Assembly: GCA_011032825.1 (NCBI GenBank)
Contig: JAADJZ010000018.1
Location: 558,001-622,000 of the forward strand
DNA: 64,000 bases
Origin: Massariosphaeria phaeospora
Lineage: Eukaryota; Ascomycota; Dothideomycetes; Pleosporales
Reading direction: 5' to 3'
The notes beneath the pieces were generated by a model, which had not been told where the DNA came from, searched no databases, and saw only the letters and a program-made list of their open reading frames with translations. Position numbers and translations under genes: made by a program. Shown in pieces: positions 22,594 to 31,849 of this stretch (the stretch's first letter is position 1; each line of letters begins with the position of its first letter).

Positions 22594-25500
22594 CTAGTAC
22601 TTCTTCTTCCTTGAAGTCCGATGCACGTCCTGGCCCTTGCGGTTCCTCTTCTGGCGGTCCGTAGGCGGCCGGTACGGCTCCTTGCCGTGTTCCTCGCGGT
22701 ACCACTCGAGCATGTATTCGTCGACATGTCTGCGCTCCTCATCAAATGCAGCGTCTTCTTCTTCGACTTCGTCTCCGGCGGCGCGCGACGCGGCGCTCGC
22801 CGCGTTTGCGGGCGTGGCAGCCGAGCTCTCGCTGAAGTCGACCTGGTCGTCGTGGATCTCGTCGACGATTTCCTTTTGCGCGATCGAGGCCGCGGTGCGG
22901 TCTTCCGTGTCTTCGACGGTGCCCATGACGCGGGCGTCGCCGAGGAGACCGGCTTTCTCGCCCAGGACGCGGTCCATGGCCGCGCCGGCTTCGTCGCCAA
23001 CGGCTACGGCGGCGCCGTCGTCTAGGGCGTCACGGTAGGTCATTTTGTTGAAGGTGTCTGTGGTGAAGTCGCCTTTCTGGATGATGACGTCGTCGAGGAG
23101 CCGCTTTTGGTTGCTCTTGCGGAGAATGTTGGCTTCGATGGTGTATTCGGATACGAATTTGTAGATGTGCACGTCTCGCGTTTGGCCAATGCGATGACTC
23201 CGGTCTTGACATTGCTTGTCCATGGCGGGGTTCCAGTCCAAATCGTAAAAGATCACAGTGTCTGCGCCCGTTAAGTTGATTCCGAGACCACCAGATCGAG
23301 AGGATAAGATGAAGCAAAGAATCCTGGGGTCATTGTTGAATCTGTCGGTCAAAATCTGGCGGCTTTCCACCTTGGTCGCGCCGTCCAAGCGTAGGTATCG
23401 ATGACCATGGATATTCAGAAACTGTTCTAGAAGGTCTAAAACCTTGGTCATTTGGGTGAATATCAACGCTCGATGGCCGCCCGCTTGTAAGTCTCTAAGT
23501 AGTACTGCGAGACGCTGTAACTTTCCGCAGTCGTATTGAAGAAGACGTTTATCAGGGAAAGCGATGGATTGACGCAAGCGGGACTCGTGGAAGGCATCTC
23601 GGTTTTGCGCTACTGTGGATGCCCGAATTAGGTTGACGACGGGCCTCGACAAAGTGAGCGGAGCGATCTCCTCTGCCGCAACTGCCGGGGTTACGCAAGT
23701 GAACTTGGTAATGATCGTTTCAAGACTTTCAGCACGTTGCTCTAGGGTTGGAACCATGGGCTGGAAAATGGAGATCTGGTTTTGACACCATGTCGAGGCC
23801 AGGCCAGGCGTGCGGGGCCCTCTAAAACCCAATACGCCTCTTTTGCCCATCTGGAGCGGCGAAATCGGATCAGTACGCATAGGTCGTAATGACCTAGGCG
23901 CAAATGGCAAAGTTGAATGGAAAGGCGCGACATGGAAAGATGGTAGTCGCAGCTTTGATGTGTTCTTCTCTGGCTCCTCTTCCATGTCCTCCTGAGCTCC
24001 GAAAATATAATCCTCATAACTCATCGTCAATAGCTCGATTAGAGATTTCCCGTAGATGGGAAGGAACTGCGTCCGAGCCCGAGTTAAGTTGAGACAGAGT
24101 TGAAGATGATTTCGCACCGCAGTATTTTCCCGATTAGCCATTGCCGAGAGAGCAGACTGCACAGACGATGTGCCCGAATCGGTTGTTTGTTTGATACGCC
24201 GAGTCTGCCGCTCGATGAGGTCCTCCAAGGGACGAGTTGCTCGTATTTGCCGCGCACGTCTAGCATGGAGCTTGGAAGTCTGTTCTTGGCGGACGAACAC
24301 TAGGTTCAAAGCATCCATATTTACCCGTGAACTTTCAATGCCCTCATGTAACCGTTTGCGAATGAACAGATCTTTAATCTCGTATTCGGCGGCAACGGAC
24401 TTTGGCATAGCCATTGATGTTACAATGGCTCGTGTTTCGAACAAGTCTGGATGGTTGCAGACTTTTCGGAGAGACATCAAGCAATTGATGATAGACATAT
24501 AGTTGCCCGAAGAGAGTATTTCTTTAGTCGACGCTCGTCCCATGAAACCATCGTAAAGTTGCCGCTGGCGCTTTGAAAGCTTACAGTACACGACGTGCTC
24601 ATACTTGCCAGGCATCTGTTTCTCGACGTCTGCTTTCAGCCGCCGAAGTAGATACGGCCGTAAAACTTCATGCAACTTCCTAACAATCTTCTGGGCTTCC
24701 ACGTCGAGTTGTTGTCGACCTTGATCTAAGATTTGCGATGTTGGGTTTTTCAAAGCCATCGTAAACTCCTCTAGCCCAGCAATCCGACCTTCTCCCGCGA
24801 AGCCGGCAGGCATAAGGAAATAGAGCAAAGACCAAAGCTCGTCGAGATTGTTCTGCAGGGGGGTTCCGGTCAAGAGCAGTCGTCGCTCGGTACGAAGGGT
24901 AAGCATGGTTTGCCATCTTTGCGATTTGAAGTTCTTGATGTTGTGTGCCTCGTCCAAGACGAGATATTGCCAGGCACGCATCTTGAACGCCGCCGCGTCC
25001 TGCAGAATAAGCTGATAGGATGTTATAACGACGTTGTACATATCGCGTCCTGTCGTGCGCCAGCCCGTTCGCTTCCTTTTCCGCTCATTGATGTCACCAT
25101 AATAGGTCAAGATCTTGAAGCCGGGACACCATTTTTTGAACTCCATCTCCCAGTTGAGTATGACGCTGGTGGGAACAACGACAAGATGCGGTCCCCATTT
25201 CTGTCTATAAACAGCTATGTAAGCGAGAAGCGAGATTGTTTGGATAGTTTTGCCAAGACCCATTTCATCGGCGAGGATTCCATTGGTGTCAGAGTCGTAT
25301 AAGTTCGCCAGCCAATCCAATCCATCATGCTGGTACTCTCGAAGCGTTCCTCGAAGTAGTGACGGAATCTCTGTATGCGCCGGGGCAGATCCATGACGTG
25401 ACCGATTTCGTGAATCTATTTTTTCAGGATAGATACTTTCATCTGGTTCAGACTCTCTAGCCTCAATCGAAGTTGCTAGCTCTGCAGGTACGGAATCGCC

Positions 25501-27678
25501 ATTGACGTGGCTGCGATCTTCGAATGGTGCGAGCGATTCGCCGTTGAGCTCAGGCATTTCAGTGTCGTCACCTGCTTCCGAATGATGCTCATGCCCATTG
25601 ACACCATTAGTAGTCGGGGCAGGGGGGTCTGCGAGTCTGTGTTCCATCTCGGATTTCGCTGATTGTTTGATCTTTTCGATCTCACTCGCTCCAAGAAAGC
25701 CCATAACACCAATATCTTCACCTTCTTCAGAATCGGAGTCGGATTGTTCAACTTCTTCAGACTCGCCATCACTAGGCCATTCCTCACTACCGGATTGAGA
25801 GGCCTTCGAGTCATTCTCTTCGGAGTCTAAAAGTGCATCATCAATTTGATCGAGTTCGACCGTAGCCGGGTCAATGTACTCAGGTTTCTGTTCGTCTTCA
25901 CCCATCTCATCATCGTGGAAACCGTTAGCTTGGGCGAAAGGATCCTCGGGTAGATTGCTGTGGCCTTCCATTTCGATGTCAGGGTCAAGGCCGGGTTCTG
26001 GTGTGCGCTCGTCTTCTTCCGAGTCCTCCGAGTCCTCGCCGCTCCCAGACTTTTCACTCGGAAGGTCTGGCAACTGTTCATACTTTGCCCGTAGTTGCTC
26101 GGCTGTTAAGTTGGCATCTTCATCATTGTCGTGATCGCCATCACTGTCCGAGCTCGAGGACATGTTCGCGTCCTGGTCTTCAATCCTAGAAGCATGGGAT
26201 CCCACACTTCGGAAGTCTTCCTCGTCGCCTTCAGACTCGCGATCATCGCTGACCAACGACGAAGCAGAGTCCACGGCATTCCGGCCGAGGATCTCCTGTG
26301 CCTGGTTGAACATGTCGTCCATGGCTTTATGGCCCAGCTGGAGTTGCTCTTCCTCCCACTTGGCCACTCGCTCTTTGTCGATTTCGATTTTGACGTTTGA
26401 CCAGGAGTCCTTCAGATCTTTCACCAGCTGCTTGTAGCGAAGCATCGCACGGTCGGCCTCGTCTTGTTCAATCTCATCCTGTGTCTTCCTCTTGTATTTG
26501 TTTTTCCAGTACTCAAGAGCTTCCCTGGCCACGAGCTTCGCCCTTCTTTTATGCTCGGCATTCTCAGCCTTTAAGAGTTTGTTGAAGTGTAATGCGTGCG
26601 TAACAATATGGTCCCAGTGGCGATACCGAGGTGGCGGTTCCTCGGCCGGCTCTGGGGCAAATACGCTGCATTGTGCCTCGCTCAACGCTCCATGTTCGGC
26701 AGCATCAACTATCTTCAAGCGACGCTGCGCTTCCTCTTGTGCCTTCTCCTGGGTGACTCTCTGTCCTTCTTCCCCCTCGAGAGGGTCATCGCTCTGTAGC
26801 CAGTCCGTAAACGTAGGGAAGTTGGGTGGGGCGGCCGTATGTTGGGGATGGCGGTTAGGAGGATCGGGTTTGCGCAGTCGGAGGCGGAGGCGGGGCGCGG
26901 GGCCAGAGGCATTCGCATCGTCTAGAGGGTTATAGACGTCGCTAGACGCATCGTAACCGTTGCCATAATATGACACAGGCGCGATGTGGCTGTCAACGGT
27001 CTGGTCTATCGATACTTGAGTTGACTTCCGGGGCCGTCCAGGGCGCCTCCGCACGCTTTCGGGCGAGTTCAGCTTGGGCAAAGGCGAGGGAGGCACAGCG
27101 GTCGTGGTGGACGCCTTCCGCTGGCGCTCTGACTTCCGCGAAGGAGACTGCAATGACGCAATAGACGCTTTCTTCGCAACAGCGTGGGTAGTCTTACCCT
27201 TTGATGACGCTGCACTGCTCGACACGGTGCGGGAGCCGTTCTGTCTCATGCCGTTTTTCGGTGCGCCGTTTGTCTGCGTTGCCTTCGTCGCGTGGCGCGA
27301 GCTCCGCTTGGAGGGTCCAGGCGGCGGCGGTGGGGGTGCGTCCTTACTCACGCGCGACGATTTGCGGACGCCGTTGTCGAATACCGTCGTCGGCCCATCG
27401 GCAGCAAACGACTTCCACGGCGGCGATGGGGCGCGAGACGCAGACGGGCGCGGTGTGAAGTTGTCAAGCCGACGGCGTTTGGCCGGGCGCTGCGTGCCGC
27501 TGCCGTCCTCCTCATTTTCTGTTGCATGCTCGTCCTCTGATGCAATTGCCGGCACGTTGTCGAGCACGAGTGCAGCATCGTCGTGGGCGGCGGCGGACTC
27601 GTTGGGGGCGATGGCGGCGTCGTTGTGCGGTGGAGGGTTGGGGTCGGCGTCCCGGTTCACGAGCGTGACTTGCTCCAT
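22594..27678 (-). CDS. SWR1: Helicase SWR1, catalytic ATPase of the SWR1 chromatin-remodelling complex
   Basis: Uninterrupted ORF of 1,694 residues. Swr1 exchanges nucleosomal H2A-H2B for H2A.Z-H2B using ATP. N-terminal 330 residues are Pro/Ser/Arg-rich and basic. An HSA domain (RYRHWDHIVTHALHFNKLLK, about 345-420) binds actin and actin-related proteins. It is followed by a roughly 350-residue acidic tract typical of the histone-binding region. The Snf2 ATPase begins near residue 780 (LREYQHDGLDWLANLYD), with Walker A ADEMGLGKTIQ near 805 and DEAH near 906 (LVLDEAHNIKNFKS). A long insertion of roughly 350 residues separates the lobes, the hallmark of the INO80/SWR1 class. Lobe 2 has LIFTQMTKVLDLLEQFL near 1406 and CQDRSHRIGQTRDVHIYKF near 1495. 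Divergent from NDUFB8. Confidence 0.96.
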   Translation of the reverse strand: MEQVTLVNRDADPNPPPHNDAAIAPNESAAAHDDAALVLDNVPAIASEDEHATENEEDGSGTQRPAKRRRLDNFTPRPSASRAPSPPWKSFAADGPTTVFDNGVRKSSRVSKDAPPPPPPGPSKRSSRHATKATQTNGAPKNGMRQNGSRTVSSSAASSKGKTTHAVAKKASIASLQSPSRKSERQRKASTTTAVPPSPLPKLNSPESVRRRPGRPRKSTQVSIDQTVDSHIAPVSYYGNGYDASSDVYNPLDDANASGPAPRLRLRLRKPDPPNRHPQHTAAPPNFPTFTDWLQSDDPLEGEEGQRVTQEKAQEEAQRRLKIVDAAEHGALSEAQCSVFAPEPAEEPPPRYRHWDHIVTHALHFNKLLKAENAEHKRRAKLVAREALEYWKNKYKRKTQDEIEQDEADRAMLRYKQLVKDLKDSWSNVKIEIDKERVAKWEEEQLQLGHKAMDDMFNQAQEILGRNAVDSASSLVSDDRESEGDEEDFRSVGSHASRIEDQDANMSSSSDSDGDHDNDEDANLTAEQLRAKYEQLPDLPSEKSGSGEDSEDSEEDERTPEPGLDPDIEMEGHSNLPEDPFAQANGFHDDEMGEDEQKPEYIDPATVELDQIDDALLDSEENDSKASQSGSEEWPSDGESEEVEQSDSDSEEGEDIGVMGFLGASEIEKIKQSAKSEMEHRLADPPAPTTNGVNGHEHHSEAGDDTEMPELNGESLAPFEDRSHVNGDSVPAELATSIEARESEPDESIYPEKIDSRNRSRHGSAPAHTEIPSLLRGTLREYQHDGLDWLANLYDSDTNGILADEMGLGKTIQTISLLAYIAVYRQKWGPHLVVVPTSVILNWEMEFKKWCPGFKILTYYGDINERKRKRTGWRTTGRDMYNVVITSYQLILQDAAAFKMRAWQYLVLDEAHNIKNFKSQRWQTMLTLRTERRLLLTGTPLQNNLDELWSLLYFLMPAGFAGEGRIAGLEEFTMALKNPTSQILDQGRQQLDVEAQKIVRKLHEVLRPYLLRRLKADVEKQMPGKYEHVVYCKLSKRQRQLYDGFMGRASTKEILSSGNYMSIINCLMSLRKVCNHPDLFETRAIVTSMAMPKSVAAEYEIKDLFIRKRLHEGIESSRVNMDALNLVFVRQEQTSKLHARRARQIRATRPLEDLIERQTRRIKQTTDSGTSSVQSALSAMANRENTAVRNHLQLCLNLTRARTQFLPIYGKSLIELLTMSYEDYIFGAQEDMEEEPEKNTSKLRLPSFHVAPFHSTLPFAPRSLRPMRTDPISPLQMGKRGVLGFRGPRTPGLASTWCQNQISIFQPMVPTLEQRAESLETIITKFTCVTPAVAAEEIAPLTLSRPVVNLIRASTVAQNRDAFHESRLRQSIAFPDKRLLQYDCGKLQRLAVLLRDLQAGGHRALIFTQMTKVLDLLEQFLNIHGHRYLRLDGATKVESRQILTDRFNNDPRILCFILSSRSGGLGINLTGADTVIFYDLDWNPAMDKQCQDRSHRIGQTRDVHIYKFVSEYTIEANILRKSNQKRLLDDVIIQKGDFTTDTFNKMTYRDALDDGAAVAVGDEAGAAMDRVLGEKAGLLGDARVMGTVEDTEDRTAASIAQKEIVDEIHDDQVDFSESSAATPANAASAASRAAGDEVEEEDAAFDEERRHVDEYMLEWYREEHGKEPYRPPTDRQKRNRKGQDVHRTSRKKKY

Positions 27679-28080
27679 TCAAAGGAGCGAGGCAGGGGAC
27701 CACCCGGGAGACCACCGGTCCCGCCGCCAAACCGACATAAATCGGCTCAAATGCAGCGTCAAAAGATGCGCTCGAGCTTGGTGATTATCGTGAAGTGGTC
27801 GGATTTCGGCTTGCGAGTCGTCGGGGCGTGTTAAGGGCTGATTAGTGGTCCGGTGTCGTGTGTCGTTGATCGGCTCGAAAACCGAAAGTTAGAGTATGTT
27901 TTCAAACGCCCGGTCCAGTCCAAAAGAGGCAAGGCGGGGTTAGTCATCAGCCCGCCTTGCATCACGAACCTCACCGCGCGCATCATACGTCGTCTATCAG
28001 CACCGAAATCCCAGCAATTGCGCCACAACGTACGTTCCTGCTCTGAACCGCTATTCTAGCGCTACTGATAGATACGCAGC
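27679..28080. promoter_or_regulatory. Divergent promoter, SWR1 and NDUFB8
   Basis: 402 bp between the two start codons; must serve both genes if neither has a remote promoter. No individual site is claimed. Confidence 0.45.
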
Positions 28081-28659
28081 ATGCTTTCCAGGCGCATTGT
28101 AGCGGCGCGCCCGCTCACTCGCGTCGTGGTCCCTACCGCTGCCGCTCGACTTCGCCCGCAGTTCCTCCAGGTCCGAACCGCCCTCACGCAAGCCGAGGAT
28201 CTCGAAATCACCGATCCAGATATGGTCAGCAGCTACAGGCCCATCTACAACACTACGTACTAATTGCCTCAGAACGGTGGCTACATAAATCCCCCGATGG
28301 AGAAGCGATCAAAGCGCGATCCGTACGCCGACTGGTGGGACAAACAGGATCGGCGCAACTATGGCGAGCCATGCCACGAAGACCACGATATTCTTGGGCC
28401 CCTGTCTCTGCACGATTACGACCACTTCACACCTGCCTGGGGAGCCGCCTTGTTGGGCACCTTCGTTGCGAGCGTGTTGGGCTTATGCGGAGTGGTCAGC
28501 CTGATCTATCCTGACAAGATCAGCGCGCCGAGGACTTTTGAGGGAGGTCTCGAGGCGGAACTAGGTGGACCACGGGCGGTTCGGGTAAGTTCCATATTCC
28601 ATTAGGAGGACAGACGCTGACGAGACTAGACACGGGCCCACGGCGAGGAGTTATCATAG
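28081..28659 (+). CDS. NDUFB8: NADH:ubiquinone oxidoreductase subunit NDUFB8 (ASHI)
   Basis: Accessory subunit of the membrane arm of respiratory complex I, inner mitochondrial membrane. Three exons, 28081-28224, 28273-28584 and 28630-28659, give 161 residues. The first intron (48 nt, donor GTCAGC, branch TACTAAT, acceptor CTCAG) is essential: reading through it meets a TAA at 28261, which would falsely suggest a broken gene. Exon 1 carries an Arg/Ala-rich mitochondrial presequence. Family motifs are RDPYADWWDKQDRRNYGEP and a single membrane helix (LLGTFVASVLGLCGVVSLIY). The final exon is only 30 nt. Start is the first ATG, 402 bp from SWR1. Confidence 0.9.
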
Positions 28660-29219
28660 ATTGATGTAAGGCAAGTGCCAGATGCGTCTTTTATGTGAAT
28701 GCGCACGACCCAATGTCATATTTCAAGTTCCTGTGCATTGCTCTAATAGCCAAAACTCGTGCACAAGTGCTAGTCTACATATATGTCCTTCTGTCTCCAA
28801 GCATTTCTATCAATGCACTCGCTGTTGCTATAGCAAGCACTAGCTTCAGAATACTTTTATGTGTGTGAGGTAGGATATTATTAGGCTAGATACACTTCTA
28901 TTATATTCTATGTATCCTTCTATGGTCCTTATGTGCTCCTTCTATTGCCTGCTTCAGCTGTAGTTAGCGTGTACACGGTACAGGAACATGATTTCTGCTG
29001 GCAGTACTCCTAGTAGGCGGATAGAGCGCGTGCTTGGTCGTTTGCGTGATCTGTTTCCCTCGCGCTCCACCAAATCTCACAATGCTGTCACATGGCCCAT
29101 CAATCTCTCGGTATCAGTCTGTCCATCTAACTCTCTGTCTCTCTATGCCTGTGCCTCTATCTGTAGTGTGCGTATACAGCCACCTCCTTCGCACCCTACT
29201 ACCCTGACCCCCACCAGCA
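28660..29219. other. Gene-free, AT-richer stretch
   Basis: No supported gene. An ORF of 86 codons (28988-29248, plus) has Ser/Cys-rich low-complexity composition and runs into the tRNA-like element, so it is not called. Confidence 0.4.
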
Positions 29220-29492
29220 AAAAAGAAACAGCAAAAAAAGAGTTCTAAGGTGGTTCGTCTTGTATTATAACACCCCATGGGGAATACTTAACCAGTTAAC
29301 AGCTCAGCGGGCCAGGCTGGAGCTAGTGGCAGACTTGGTGTTCGCCCTGAGACCCATTAGGTCCTTAACCGTTGTACAGCCAAAGTACCCAACTTTGGCC
29401 AGCGGCAGACTCGAACTCGGGACTTGTTTGATTGGTCTGGAATGTTCGTACTAGAATAATGGCTCGGGTTAAACCACTAGACTAAGGCCATT
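29220..29492 (-). repeat. tRNA-derived element (SINE-like or decayed tRNA gene)
   Basis: On the minus strand the sequence TAGTCTAGTGG (29484-29474) matches the A box of the RNA polymerase III internal promoter. GTTCGAGTC (within 29418-29408) matches the B box, 56 nt downstream of it. The TGGCC just upstream of the A box can pair with GGCCA after the B box, as in an acceptor stem, but the T-arm stem pairs only at its two innermost bases, so this is not a functional tRNA. A non-tRNA body follows and then T runs (29240-29220), usual for polymerase III termination. The combination is that of a tRNA-derived SINE. Only one copy is visible in this window, so a single decayed tRNA gene remains possible. 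Confidence 0.45.
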
Positions 29493-29802
29493 CCTCTCGC
29501 TCGCGAAGTCCCTAAATTATGAAAGTTTGGCTCTTTGAAAAATATATATAGACTGTTAAAAAGGTTGGGGATCTCCCAGGTTGCCCCGAGGATTAGCCCG
29601 CGCCTGAGTGGGGCCAAGGAAAGTGACCGTGGCAACGCCGGCGTCATCGCAGCTCCGCTCCGCTACCGGAGTTACTCTTTTTCCGTTGCGGAGCGTCTGC
29701 TCGCCGGCTGCTATTCTTTCTGACTGTCTGGGCTCTTCCACGACCTATCCTCCGGTGCCATTCTGCCCGCCCGCGGTTTGCAGCGCTTCTCAAGCTACCG
29801 TC

Positions 29803-30510
29803 TCACCAACGAGGTGGGGTCGCTGTCGCCTTTGAGGGTTCTGGGTGCAGCACATCGCACGCCTCGACAATCTGCCTGCCAGGCGTCTCGGTCTCGGGAT
29901 CTGCTGCAGAAACATGCCACCATCCGAACTTCACGTCCAACATTAGCAGCATGGTGCCGAGCGAGACAGGTAAAGGATGGCTGGAGTAATCTTTTCGTTG
30001 ATTTGGTCCATCAAGATATGTGTCTCTTGTCTCTCCTTCTCCTACGATGCGCATGGCTAACCCGTTGAGTTGCCAGCGAATAACACCACATCCAAGAGCG
30101 AGGTCGTCCGCATCGTTTGTCTCTAGACCTGCGAAAGGCTCGGCCGTATCGACTGAAGCGAAACGCGTGGGGGATGAGTGCACCTGGTTCCGGCATGCCA
30201 TTATCTTTCGGACGAATATACCACGATCGAACTGTACTAATTTGACGACCGGTGCATATTTCGGGCCGTGCGGAAAACCATGGATGGCCGTGTTCCTCGT
30301 ACTCGAAGTCATATCTCTTATAGGCAAGCTGCCGCTTTGCCTTATTGTCGACCTCTTTAACGCTCTTGATCGGCATGGTCTTGACGGAGCCAGCCCCATC
30401 AGGAATGTTTCTATCCAGTGTTAACCCGAGCCAGCAAGTGTGGCCATTGAAAGTCAAGCCTAAGGAAGTGGTATCTGGTCTGCATTGCAAGTGCTCGGGG
30501 TCCTGAGCTC
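29803..30510 (-). pseudogene. Frame-broken relic of an unidentified gene
   Basis: Two overlapping minus-strand frames each look coding in a different part. The upstream one (30510 to about 30250) reads SLGLTFNGHTCWLGLTLDRN and YKRYDFEYEEHGHPWFSARP. The downstream one (about 30250 to 29803) reads AEPFAGLETNDADDLALGCG and SLGTMLLMLDVKFGWWHVSA. A change of frame near 30240 would join them, and I find no canonical intron there, so a frameshifted relic is the simplest reading. No ATG is evident at the head. Family not recognised. Confidence 0.33.
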
Positions 30511-31849
30511 TAGTAGCTCTAGGACAACGACTTTGAGATCCGCGTACTCTGCAGCGTTTGTTGCAGGTTCAATACGCTTGCACTAGTCTTCACTAAGATG
30601 CCGGCGCTAATATCAACTTCGTCTGACGGGCGTTTCTGGCACCCCCGCTCGGCACATGCTGGCTCAAGACAATGACACGACTAAGGAGATAACAAACCGT
30701 TCCAATAGTAGACCAGTCGAGGTGGGGTAATATTGATGTACAAGAACGCAGTCGAGAAGGTCTTCAAGTAAAGGCGGCCGTCAAGACATGTGTCCGGCAG
30801 AAGCGGTGTGACGTTATCTAGACTTACTTACGTACGGTCGAACTAGACCACATATACTTGATCTCTTTTGTTCTGCTTCGTAATCTAGTTAGCGAAACTG
30901 TATATGTGATATGATTTGGCTATACGTACTTTCCATGCGATTTCCCCAATATTCACAGCACAGTCGACCGTTTTACAAGTGTTGCATGAACATAGTGATA
31001 GTTTACAATCTGAAGCCCTACATTTCCAATCTCTATACAGCCGCCCCTGTAAATCAATGCTCTTGTAGCCCTGGCTTTGAGATACTGGGTACGGCGGCCG
31101 TAGCCCGCTCCTCGCCCTCCTTGCTTTTTTGTAACCTCATTCTAGTCTCAATGTTCCTCTGAATGGTATGTGCCTAACACTTCCTTCTATTACTCGTGCG
31201 GCGGACTCGTGCGGCGAAGCGATCTACGTGTCGCAGGTTTTGGCCGAGATCTTACGAGGTAATTGCGACGTGGAGGACTACAGTCATATATTCAACATAA
31301 GTGGGAAATAGTGGTAAAGCGAAAAATGAAGACAACTTCGAGTTTCCCGAAGATGAAAGGGGATAGCAAGCGGTGTACGTGAGCCTCGAGGTCAAAATCT
31401 CTCCCGGCTCTCCGTGTTCACGCCAAGCCAAGGCCCACATGTGGCTTACATAGGACGTGGATGTGGATTCCGAGCCGTCTCGCCCCACTTCCGACGACAC
31501 CTGCACGACCTGCACCTGCATTATTTCCCAACACCTCGATTGGCAATGTTGTCAGTATCTACGCTCAATACACCAAGAGCACGACAAAAGCAAGGAGCTG
31601 CAATTGTTCTCAAGTCAATAAACTTGATTGGATGTTCTACCAACGACGCAGCCTCTCTGACATAATTCGTTGCGGATTCAAGATAGCTTTTAGGCAATCC
31701 TCTTGACAGTGTAGACGATTCCAATAGTAAGTAAACTTGTTACCTTCAATTATACGAAACTCTATCGGGTATGGTGACTAGGTGCGCGCATCGGCAACGA
31801 AGGGTGACGCAGCCTCCAGCCTCCAGCCTCCAGCCTTACCTTACCCGCC
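30511..31849. other. Gene-free stretch with a dispersed repeat copy
   Basis: No supported gene. Carries the repeat fragment at 31657-31770. Other ORFs are under 90 codons and lack protein-like composition. Confidence 0.4.
31657..31770. repeat. Dispersed repeat fragment, copy B
   Basis: Second copy of the element at 7017-7130, in the same orientation. The best-conserved block is ATCCTCTTGACAGT followed by TAGA-ATTCCA. It lies just upstream of the 3' end of the GH43 gene. Confidence 0.5.

Noticed and set aside
28261..28263. Premature stop codon in NDUFB8
   Set aside because: It lies within a 48-nt intron that restores the expected protein; not a mutation.
28988..29248. 86-codon plus-strand ORF
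   Set aside because: Ser/Cys/Pro low-complexity sequence that runs into the tRNA-like element; no start context or homology evidence.
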